Part shown: one piece after another, positions 15,246 through 22,138 of the stretch
How the letters are laid out: the number at the start of each line of letters is the position of its first letter
Numbering within the stretch: the first letter of the stretch is position 1
Source of the DNA: Blastococcus carthaginiensis
Lineage (GTDB): Bacteria > Actinomycetota > Actinomycetes > Mycobacteriales > Geodermatophilaceae
DNA: 64,000 nucleotides
Direction of reading: 5' to 3'
Assembly (NCBI RefSeq): GCF_030731085.1
Contig: NZ_JASNFN010000018.1
Coordinates: 77,521 to 141,520 of the forward strand
Program-made: the position numbers and the translations under genes
Notes under the pieces: generated by a model
Told to the model about the DNA's origin: nothing
Seen by the model: only the letters and a program-made list of their open reading frames with translations
Databases searched by the model: none

Positions 15246-16076
15246 TCAGGCGTCCGAGGGGCCGGTCACCGCGGCCCGCATCCCCCCGCCGTTGTCGCCC
15301 GCCGCCCGCGCCTTCTCCGCCTCCTGGACGACCGCCACGATCTCGTCGACGTCGTCGGTGCAGTGCAGCAGGTCCACGTCGCCGGGGCCGATCGCCCCGT
15401 GCTCGGCCATGGTGCCGCGCACCCAGTCGATCAGACCGCGCCAGTAGTCGGTGCCGTAGAGGATCACCGGGAAGCGGGTGACCTTGCGCGTCTGCACGAG
15501 GGTGAGCGCTTCGAACAGCTCGTCCAGCGTGCCGAAGCCGCCCGGGAGGATCACGAAGGCCTGCGCGTACTTGACGAACATCGTCTTGCGCACGAAGAAG
15601 TAGCGGAACGAGATGCCGACGTCGACCCACTCGTTGAGCTCCTGCTCGAACGGCAGCTCGATGCCCAGCCCGACCGACAGGCCGCCGGCCTCGGACGCCC
15701 CCCGGTTGGCCGCCTCCATGGCCCCCGGCCCGCCGCCGGTGATCACGGCGTACCCGGCGCGGGAGAGCGCGGCCCCGATCTCCACGCCCGCGGCGTAGTG
15801 CGGGTGGTCCCGCGGGGTGCGGGCGCTGCCGAACACGCTGACCGCGCGGGGCAGCTCGGCGAGCAGGCCGAAGCCCTCGACGAACTCGCTCTGGATGCGC
15901 AGGACGCGCCACGGGTCCGTGTGGACCCAGTCGGTGGGGCCCCGCCGGTCCAGCAGCCGCTGGTCGGTCGTGCTGCCCTGGGCCTGCGGGTCCGGCTCCC
16001 CGCCGCGCAGCATGATCGGCCCGCGGTGGCGGGTCGGGCGCGGGCGCCGGCCCTCCGGCGGTGGCGTGGCGGTCAT
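15246..16076 (-). CDS. LOG-family protein (TIGR00730; cytokinin riboside phosphoribohydrolase-like)
   Basis: 276 residues. The core has SVFGSARTPRDHP, the nucleotide-binding loop VITGGGPGAMEAANRGA, and the signature ILPGGFGTLDELFEALTL with catalytic Glu, as in 'Lonely guy' enzymes that release a free base from nucleoside 5'-monophosphates. SFRYFFVRKTMFVKYA matches the conserved Arg/Lys segment. The N-terminus has an extra ~70-residue Pro/Arg-rich region. The physiological substrate in actinobacteria is uncertain. The ATG at 16076 overlaps the dapE stop by 4 nt, and the DivIVA-like gene follows 1 nt downstream. Confidence 0.9.
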   Translation of the reverse strand: MTATPPPEGRRPRPTRHRGPIMLRGGEPDPQAQGSTTDQRLLDRRGPTDWVHTDPWRVLRIQSEFVEGFGLLAELPRAVSVFGSARTPRDHPHYAAGVEIGAALSRAGYAVITGGGPGAMEAANRGASEAGGLSVGLGIELPFEQELNEWVDVGISFRYFFVRKTMFVKYAQAFVILPGGFGTLDELFEALTLVQTRKVTRFPVILYGTDYWRGLIDWVRGTMAEHGAIGPGDVDLLHCTDDVDEIVAVVQEAEKARAAGDNGGGMRAAVTGPSDA

Positions 16077-17185
16077 GCGGTCCTCCCGGAGAGGTAGGCG
16101 GTGAGGGCGTCGACGGCGGGCTGCAGCCGGTCCACCCGGACGTGCTCCTCGCGGGTGTGGGCCAGCTGCGGGTCGCCCGGGCCGTAGTTGATCGCGGGGA
16201 TGCCGAAGGCGGCGAACCGGGCGACGTCGGTCCAGCCCAGCTTGGCCCGGGCCGGGCGGCCCACGGCCGCGATGAAGGCGGCGGCGGCCGGCTCGGACAG
16301 CCCGGGCAGCGCTCCCCCGGAGTTGTCGACGACGGTGAGCATCGCGCCGGCCGCGATCGCGTCGGCGAACACCTCGCGGACGTGCGCCGCGGCGGCGTCC
16401 TCGTCGCGGTCGGGCGCGTAGCGGAAGTTGACGGTGAGGGAGGCCTCGTCGGGGATGACGTTGCCCGCAACCCCACCGGCGATGCCGACCGCGTTGAGCC
16501 CTTCGCGGTAGGTGCAGCCGTCGATCTCCACCTCCCGCGGCCGGTAGGACGCCAGCGCGGCGAGGGCCCCGGTCAGCCCGTGGATGGCGTTCTCCCCGAG
16601 CCAGCTGCGGGCGCTGTGCGCGCGGCGGCCCGTCGTCGCCAGCACCGCGCGCAGGGTGCCCTGGCAGCCGGCCTCGATCTCGCCGTCGGTCGGCTCCAGC
16701 AGGATCGCGAGGTCGCCGTACAGCCAGCCGCGCCGCTCCCGGGCCACCCGGCCGAGGCCGTTCTTCACGGCCTCGACCTCCTCGTTGTCGTAGAAGACGA
16801 AGGTGAGGTCGTGCGCCGGCGCCGCGCCGGGGACGCCGAAGGTGGCCGCCAGCCGCAGCATCACCGCGTCGCCGGCCTTCATGTCGCTGGTGCCGCAGCC
16901 GTAGAGGCGACCGGTCGCCTCGTCGAGCCGGCTCGGCACGTTGTCGGCGATCGGCACGGTGTCCAGGTGCCCCGCAAGGACCACCCGGGTGGGCAGGTCG
17001 AGGTTGGTGCGGGCGAGCACGGCGTCCCCGACGCGCTCGACCTCCAGCCCGCCCAGCGCCCGCAGCGCCGCCTCCACCGCGTCGGCCAGCGCCGTCTCGC
17101 CGCCCGAGACCGAGGGCGCGTCGACCAGGGCGCGGGTCAGCGCGAGGACGTCGGTGGACAGGTCGAGCTGCGGCGGGGTGCTCAC
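16073..17185 (-). CDS. dapE: succinyl-diaminopimelate desuccinylase
   Basis: 370 residues of the M20 metallopeptidase family. VVLAGHLDTVP (about 68-78) supplies the first metal His and the Asp. YGCGTSDMKAGDAVMLRLA follows with the bridging Asp, then FVFYDNEEVEAVKNG with the catalytic and metal Glu pair. A late GPGDPQLAHTREEHV gives the last His. It hydrolyses N-succinyl-LL-diaminopimelate to LL-DAP for lysine and peptidoglycan. The GTG at 17185 is chosen because TAAGCT lies 8 nt upstream (leaderless) and upstream residues look non-coding. It is divergent from dapD with a 139-bp gap, and coupled to LOG by ATGA. Confidence 0.94.
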   Translation of the reverse strand: MSTPPQLDLSTDVLALTRALVDAPSVSGGETALADAVEAALRALGGLEVERVGDAVLARTNLDLPTRVVLAGHLDTVPIADNVPSRLDEATGRLYGCGTSDMKAGDAVMLRLAATFGVPGAAPAHDLTFVFYDNEEVEAVKNGLGRVARERRGWLYGDLAILLEPTDGEIEAGCQGTLRAVLATTGRRAHSARSWLGENAIHGLTGALAALASYRPREVEIDGCTYREGLNAVGIAGGVAGNVIPDEASLTVNFRYAPDRDEDAAAAHVREVFADAIAAGAMLTVVDNSGGALPGLSEPAAAAFIAAVGRPARAKLGWTDVARFAAFGIPAINYGPGDPQLAHTREEHVRVDRLQPAVDALTAYLSGRTA

Positions 17186-17193
17186 GACTGCCG

Positions 17194-17199
17194 AGCTTA
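17194..17199 (-). promoter_or_regulatory. -10 element of the dapE leaderless promoter
   Basis: On the minus strand TAAGCT ends 8 nt before the GTG at 17185. It shares the dapE/dapD divergent gap. Confidence 0.45.
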
Positions 17200-17311
17200 G
17201 TAAGAGGATCTGGCTGCCCCCCGGAACTCGCTGACGCTCGCCCCGGGCCCCTGCAGCCAGGCCGTTCCAGCACCTCACCGACCGGCCCGCCCCGCCGCGG
17301 ATCGGCCTCGG

Positions 17312-17317
17312 TAGCGT
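17312..17317 (+). promoter_or_regulatory. -10 element of the dapD leaderless promoter
   Basis: TAGCGT ends 7 nt before the GTG start at 17325. There is no Shine-Dalgarno sequence. Confidence 0.5.
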
Positions 17318-17324
17318 TCCGGGC

Positions 17325-18305
17325 GTGACTGACGCAGCGCCCGCCCCCGTCTCCGCCGTCGCCGCCGGTCTGGCGACCGTCACCGCCTCGGGCACCGTGC
17401 TGGACACCTGGTACCCCGAGCCCCGGCTGGGCGCGCCCGCCGGTGCGGCCACGAGGACCACCCGCCTCGGCGCGCTGGAGCTCTCCGGCGAGCTCGGCCC
17501 CGACTACGGCGGCCTGGTGCGCCGCGACGAGGCCCGCGGGATCGAGGTCATCGCCGTCCGCACGGTCATCGCCGACCTCGCCCAGCCGCCGGTGGACACC
17601 CACGACGTCTGGCTGCGGCTGCACCTGCTCTCGCACCGGCTCATCCAGCCGCACGGGGCGGACATGACCGGCGTGTTCGGCCTGCTCACGAACGTCGCCT
17701 GGACCAGCGCCGGCCCGGTGGATGCGGCGACGTTCAACGCCCACCGGCTGCGGGCCGCCGTGGGCCACGTGACCGTCTTCGGCGTCGACAAGTTCCCGCG
17801 GATGGTGGACTACGTCATCCCCTCCGGCGTGCGCATCGCCGACGCCGACCGCGTGCGGCTGGGTGCCCACCTGGCCGAGGGGACGACGGTCATGCACGAG
17901 GGCTTCGTCAACTTCAACGCCGGCACGCTGGGCCCCTCCATGGTCGAGGGCCGGATCAGCGCAGGCGTGGTCGTCGGCGCCGACAGCGACATCGGCGGTG
18001 GCGCCTCGATCATGGGGACCCTCTCCGGCGGCGGCACCCAGGTGATCTCGATCGGCAGCGGCTGCCTGCTGGGCGCCAACGCCGGCATCGGCATCTCCCT
18101 CGGCGACGGCTGCGTCGTCGAGGCCGGCTGCTACGTCACCGCGGGCTCGCGCGTCACGCTGCCCGACGGCTCCTCGGTCAAGGCCAAGGAGCTCTCCGGC
18201 CGCGCCGGTCTGCTCTTCCGCCGCAACAGCGTCAGCGGCGCCCTCGAGGCGCTGCCCCGCGACGGCGACTGGGGCGCGCTCAACGCCGAACTCCACGCCA
18301 ACTGA
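17325..18305 (+). CDS. dapD: 2,3,4,5-tetrahydropyridine-2,6-dicarboxylate N-succinyltransferase (actinobacterial type)
   Basis: 326 residues, the length of the actinobacterial DapD. The central part shows hexapeptide repeats of a left-handed beta-helix: RVRLGAHLAEGTTVMHEGFV, NFNAGTLGPSMVEGRISAG, then VVGADSDIGGGASIMGTL. VFGVDKFPRMVDYVIPSGVR precedes the helix. It transfers succinyl from succinyl-CoA to tetrahydrodipicolinate, upstream of DapC and DapE; all three activities are in this window. It works as a trimer in the cytosol. It starts at a leaderless GTG and is followed by a 23-bp perfect inverted repeat. Confidence 0.94.
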   Translation: MTDAAPAPVSAVAAGLATVTASGTVLDTWYPEPRLGAPAGAATRTTRLGALELSGELGPDYGGLVRRDEARGIEVIAVRTVIADLAQPPVDTHDVWLRLHLLSHRLIQPHGADMTGVFGLLTNVAWTSAGPVDAATFNAHRLRAAVGHVTVFGVDKFPRMVDYVIPSGVRIADADRVRLGAHLAEGTTVMHEGFVNFNAGTLGPSMVEGRISAGVVVGADSDIGGGASIMGTLSGGGTQVISIGSGCLLGANAGIGISLGDGCVVEAGCYVTAGSRVTLPDGSSVKAKELSGRAGLLFRRNSVSGALEALPRDGDWGALNAELHAN

Positions 18306-18308
18306 CCC

Positions 18309-18370
18309 AGGCATAGGAAGCTTTACCTGCGCCTTCCCGACCCGAGACGCAGGTAAAGCTTCCTATGCCT
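18309..18370. repeat. 23-bp perfect inverted repeat, probable bidirectional terminator
   Basis: The arms 18309-18331 and 18348-18370 are exact reverse complements around a 16-nt loop. The arms are AT-richer than the surroundings (they contain AGGAAGCTTTACC). The element starts 4 nt after the dapD stop and overlaps the last codons of the convergent hydrolase. There is no T-run. Confidence 0.75.
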
Positions 18371-19493
18371 CACCTCGGGTGAGGTCGGCAGTGGCGTCCG
18401 CGGCGGCATCGAGGTGCTCCAGCAGGGCCACCACGAACTCCTGCGGCCGCTCCACGTGCGGCGAGTGCCCGACCCCGGGCAGGACGACCTCGCGGTAGCT
18501 GCCCCCGGCCGCGGCGTACCGCTCCAGCACGGCGCGGGTCTGGGCGACCATCGGTTGCGGCGGGCAGACCCCCTCCCCCGGCCAGCCCGGCACCGCACCC
18601 AGCTGCCCGAGGTGGGCGAGGTCGAACACCGAGGTGTCCGACACGATCGCGTCGGCGTCCCCGCGGATCCACAGCACCGGGGTCTTGCCGGCCAGCCCGT
18701 CGAGACCCGACACGTCCATGACCGTCGGCGCCATCGTGTTCAGCACCCCGCGGTTCCCCGGCGCGACCCCCGGCCACGTCGGGCTGGCCGCGGAGTCGCC
18801 CGGGTAGTGGTCGGCGCCGGTGCGGGTGGAGAGCATCGAGGCGACGAAGACGTCCTCCATCGCGGGGTCCAGCGGCAGCGACCCCGGCGCCACGTAGAAC
18901 GCCCGCAGGATCGACCGCGGGCTGGTCGGGCTGCCGTCGCCCGTGTCGCCGGCCGCGAGCGCGGCGACGAACTCGGGGTTGGCCGCACCGCCACCGGAGC
19001 CCGCGCCGTCCTCGGCGAGGCGGCGCCCCTCCGACCCGGCCGTGCCGCCGAAGCCGTACGGCGAGACGGGGGCCACCAGCGCCACCGAGGCGACCCGCGC
19101 GGGCGCGTCGAGCAGGTGCTGCAGGACGACGCCCGCGCCCATGCTCCAGCCGACCAGGTGAACCCGTTCGACGCCGAGGGTCTCCACCAGCGCCGCGACG
19201 TCGTCGGCCCAGTCGCGCACGCCGCGGCGCGCGTCCACGGGCAGCGGATCGGTGTCGCCGTAGCCGCGCAGGTCCACCGCGATCGGCCGCAGGTGCGCCT
19301 CCTCCACCAGGGCCAGCAGCGGCTGCTGCCAGAAGAGCGCGGAGCTGACGTTGCCGTGCACGAAGAGCACGACCTCGCCGCCGGCGGAGTCGAGCTCCCC
19401 CGGCTCCACGGTAGACGGGTGGACGACGTTCTGGGTCAGTCGCGGGGTGGTCACCCGCGTGGCGGTGATCCCGGGCAGCAGGGTGTCGGCCAT
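18363..19493 (-). CDS. alpha/beta hydrolase
   Basis: 376 residues with the alpha/beta-hydrolase fold. The oxyanion-hole region is VVLFVHGNVSSALFW (about 40), with DLRGYGDTD and the nucleophile elbow LVGWSMGAGVVLQ (Ser about 118). An acid lies in LWIRGDADAIVSDTSV, and the catalytic His in LPGVGHSPHVERPQEF near the end. An insert of about 90 residues (around 140-230) forms the cap and carries Gly/Pro-rich loops. The substrate is unknown; esterase or epoxide-hydrolase-like roles are both possible. The start has GAGGAGGAG upstream. The stop codon lies inside the 23-bp inverted repeat. Confidence 0.88.
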   Translation of the reverse strand: MADTLLPGITATRVTTPRLTQNVVHPSTVEPGELDSAGGEVVLFVHGNVSSALFWQQPLLALVEEAHLRPIAVDLRGYGDTDPLPVDARRGVRDWADDVAALVETLGVERVHLVGWSMGAGVVLQHLLDAPARVASVALVAPVSPYGFGGTAGSEGRRLAEDGAGSGGGAANPEFVAALAAGDTGDGSPTSPRSILRAFYVAPGSLPLDPAMEDVFVASMLSTRTGADHYPGDSAASPTWPGVAPGNRGVLNTMAPTVMDVSGLDGLAGKTPVLWIRGDADAIVSDTSVFDLAHLGQLGAVPGWPGEGVCPPQPMVAQTRAVLERYAAAGGSYREVVLPGVGHSPHVERPQEFVVALLEHLDAAADATADLTRGEA

Positions 19494-19624
19494 GGCTCCT
19501 CCTCGACGGCGCGCACACGCTATCGGCGCGAGCCCCCGAAGGGTGGCCGTTCCGCCGTCACCCGGCGAGGCAGCGCGGCCGCGTGCAGGGAACCGTCAGG
19601 TCCGGCACCTACAGTCGGCAGGCG

Positions 19625-20293
19625 ATGAGCAGCGTCCGACCCGCGACCCACGGTGCCGCGGCACGGCCGCGCACCGCGGCCCGCCGACGGCCGGGCGGAC
19701 GTGGCCCACGCCGGTCGAGCGGCCGCCGCTCGCGCGGGAGGACCCGCCGCCCGTCGGGCGCCACCGGGGTGCTGCGGTGGTGGCCGGCCCTGCTGGTCGG
19801 CGCCATCCTCGTCGTCGCCGCCTGGCGGACCGACGTCACCGTGGACATCCCCACCTCGGGCAGCTGCACCCTGCCCGGCTCGTCGGTGACCCTCTCCGCC
19901 GAGCAGGTGCAGAACGCCGCCACCATCGCGGAGGTGGGCCGCGCTCGCGGGCTGCCGGAGCGAGCCGTCGTCATCGCGCTGGCGACGGCGATGCAGGAGT
20001 CGACGCTGCGCAACCTCGACCACGGCGACCGGGACTCCCTCGGCCTGTTCCAGCAGAGGCCCTCGCAGGGTTGGGGCACACCGGAGCAGGTGCAGGACCC
20101 GGCCTACGCAGCCGGCCAGTTCTACGACCGCCTGGTGCGGGTCCCGGCCTGGGAGACCGGGGAGCTGACGCTCGTCGCAGACGCCGTCCAGCGCAGCGCC
20201 TTCCCGCTCGCCTACGGCAAGTGGTCGGCCTTCGCCGAGGAGCTCGCCGACGCGCTGCGCCCTGGTGCGCATGCCGAGCCGCCGTGCACGTGA
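19625..20293 (+). CDS. membrane-anchored lysozyme-like (transglycosylase-fold) protein
   Basis: 222 residues from the ATG at 19625; TACAGT lies 9 nt upstream and an earlier in-frame start at 19583 is less supported. The N-terminal ~50 residues are strongly basic, followed by one membrane span (WWPALLVGAILVVAAW). The outer domain has AVVIALATAMQESTLRNLDHG with a probable catalytic Glu, then SLGLFQQRPSQGWG and DPAYAAGQFYDRLV. These motifs recur in actinobacterial lysozyme-like proteins. It probably acts on or binds cell-wall peptidoglycan. There is no operon partner on this strand. Confidence 0.82.
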   Translation: MSSVRPATHGAAARPRTAARRRPGGRGPRRSSGRRSRGRTRRPSGATGVLRWWPALLVGAILVVAAWRTDVTVDIPTSGSCTLPGSSVTLSAEQVQNAATIAEVGRARGLPERAVVIALATAMQESTLRNLDHGDRDSLGLFQQRPSQGWGTPEQVQDPAYAAGQFYDRLVRVPAWETGELTLVADAVQRSAFPLAYGKWSAFAEELADALRPGAHAEPPCT

Positions 20294-20463
20294 TCCGGGC
20301 CTCGACGCGGCGGTGAGCGATCGCGGGTGCCCGACGCCCGGCCGTCCCGGCCACGACGACGGAGGTCCCGCCCCGGGCACCGGCCTCGTCCACGGGTCGC
20401 CGCCCCCGTGCTGCAGCAGGAGACGGCGTCCGTGCGGTGCGGTCGGCGGCCCGGCGTCGCCCG

Positions 20464-21585
20464 TCAGCCGGTCAGGCGCTCCACCGCGGCGTCGATCCGC
20501 TCGTCGGCCGCGGTGAGCGCCATCCGGACGTGCCGGGCGCCGGCCGGGCCGTAGAAGCTGCCCGGAGCGGCGACGATGCCCAGGGCAGCCAGCCGCTCGA
20601 TGGTCGCCCAGCAGTCCTCGTCGCGCGTGGCCCAGAGGTAGAGGCCCGCCTCCGAGTGGTCGATGCGCATCCCGGCCGCGCGCACCGCGGCGGCCAGCCG
20701 ATCGCGCCGCCGGCGGTACCGCTCGCGCTGGGCGTCGACGTGGGAGTCGTCGTCCAGCGCGGCCGCTATGGCGGCCTGCACCGGCGAAGGCACCAGCAGG
20801 CCGAGGTGGCGGCGCACCTCCCAGATCCGGCGCACCAGCGCCGGATCGCCGGAGAGCAGGCCGCTCCGGTAGCCGGCCGCCGTCGACTGCTTGGACAGCG
20901 AGTGCACCGCCAGCAGCCCGGTGTGGTCCCCACCGGCGACGTCGGGGTGCAGGATCGAGCGGGGCTCCACGTCCCAGCCCAGCGTGATGTAGCACTCGTC
21001 GGCCACGACGGGCACGGAGTGCGCCCGCCCCCAGGAGACCCACGCGCGCAGCTGGTCGACCGTCAGCACCCGGCCGTGGGGGTTGCCCGGGGAGTTCAGC
21101 CAGACCAGCGAGACGCCGGCCGCGTCCGCCGGCGGGGTGTCGCTCCGGCGCACCGCGAGGCCGGCCAGCACCGCGCCGACCTCGTAGGTCGGGTAGGCGA
21201 CCTCCGGGACGACCACGGTGCTCGCACCGCCCTGCAGCCCCAGCAGGGTGGGCAGGAGGGCGACGAGCTCCTTGGAGCCGACCGTCGGGATCAGCGAGGG
21301 CTCCGCGCCCAGCGGGTCGGCCACGTGCACGCCCAGCCGCCGCGCCAGCCAGCCCGCGGCAGCCGTGCGCAGCGGCACGGTGCCGAGCGCCGTCGGGTAG
21401 CCCGGGGCGTCGGCCGCCCCGGCGAGCGCCTCGCGCAGCACCGCGGGTGTGCTGTCGACCGGCGTGCCGATCGACAGGTCGACCACGCCGCCCGGGTGCC
21501 GGGCGGCCCGCGCCCGTGCACCCGCCAGGGAATCCCAGGGGAAGTCCGGCAGCGCCCGCGGCGCGCCGGGGACCGGAGCGGTCAG
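20464..21585 (-). CDS. dapC: succinyldiaminopimelate transaminase (DapC-type aminotransferase), probable CTG start
   Basis: 373 residues of a fold-type I PLP aminotransferase. LPDFPWDSLAGAR and VVDLSIGTPVDSTPAVLREAL form the usual DapC N-terminus. SLVWLNSPGNPHGRVL, PVVADECYITLGWD and the PLP-lysine motif HSLSKQSTAAGYRSG follow. It converts N-succinyl-2-amino-6-ketopimelate to succinyl-DAP, between DapD and DapE. No ATG, GTG or TTG exists in frame upstream of the conserved LPDFPW. The only option before it that overlaps the ferredoxin stop is CTG at 21583-21585 (CTGA), with GAAGG just upstream. The gene pair ferredoxin-dapC is a common actinobacterial arrangement. Confidence 0.88.
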   Translation of the reverse strand: MTAPVPGAPRALPDFPWDSLAGARARAARHPGGVVDLSIGTPVDSTPAVLREALAGAADAPGYPTALGTVPLRTAAAGWLARRLGVHVADPLGAEPSLIPTVGSKELVALLPTLLGLQGGASTVVVPEVAYPTYEVGAVLAGLAVRRSDTPPADAAGVSLVWLNSPGNPHGRVLTVDQLRAWVSWGRAHSVPVVADECYITLGWDVEPRSILHPDVAGGDHTGLLAVHSLSKQSTAAGYRSGLLSGDPALVRRIWEVRRHLGLLVPSPVQAAIAAALDDDSHVDAQRERYRRRRDRLAAAVRAAGMRIDHSEAGLYLWATRDEDCWATIERLAALGIVAAPGSFYGPAGARHVRMALTAADERIDAAVERLTG

Positions 21586-21908
21586 TGACCTTCGCCCTGG
21601 GGCGGGAGCGCGGCCACCAGCGGGTGGTCCTTGTCGATCTTCCCGGTCTTCGCGGCGCCGCCCGGGCTGCCCAGGTCGGAGAAGAACTCCACGTTGGCGT
21701 TGTAGAAGTCCTTCCACTTGTCCGGGACGTCGTCCTCGTAGTAGATGGCCTCCACCGGGCACACCGGCTCGCACGCGCCGCAGTCGACGCACTCGTCGGG
21801 GTGGATGTAGAGCATCCGGTCGCCCTCGTAGATGCAGTCCACCGGACACTCGTCGATGCACGCCTTGTCGAGAACGTCGACGCAGGCCTGGGTGATGACG
21901 TAGGTCAC
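21582..21908 (-). CDS. fdxA: 7Fe ferredoxin (3Fe-4S and 4Fe-4S)
   Basis: 108 residues. The N-terminal half carries CIDECPVDCIYEG and the second set CVDCGACEPVCPVEAIYYED, the Cys spacing of FdxA-type seven-iron ferredoxins. VTYVITQACVDVLDKACI is the usual start. The C-terminal tail is FYNANVEFFSDLGSPGGAAK. It is a soluble low-potential electron carrier, for example for P450s or other redox enzymes. The GTG start has GAGGG upstream. It is co-transcribed and translationally coupled with the dapC-type gene. Confidence 0.93.
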   Translation of the reverse strand: MTYVITQACVDVLDKACIDECPVDCIYEGDRMLYIHPDECVDCGACEPVCPVEAIYYEDDVPDKWKDFYNANVEFFSDLGSPGGAAKTGKIDKDHPLVAALPPQGEGH

Positions 21909-22138
21909 GGGGTTTCCCTCCCGGGGACGCTCGGGCGGCGCGCCGGCCGGGGCCGGTCGTGCCAGATGCGCACCTAGTATCACCTCCGGCGCCGGTTCCC
22001 GTGCCACGGGCCACCCGACGGGTCCCCCGCCCGGGGCACCGCGGCGGGCCGCGCACCGGCTGCCCCCGGTGTCCCCCCAAGGGGGGTGGGCCCCCGCCCG
22101 CCGCTCAAGCACCGGGCCCGGACGCCGATCTCGACCTC

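Noticed and set aside
20294..20463. Possible small gene in the convergent gap after the lysozyme-like gene.
   Set aside because: No ribosome site or protein-like composition; it is an ordinary GC-rich convergent gap.
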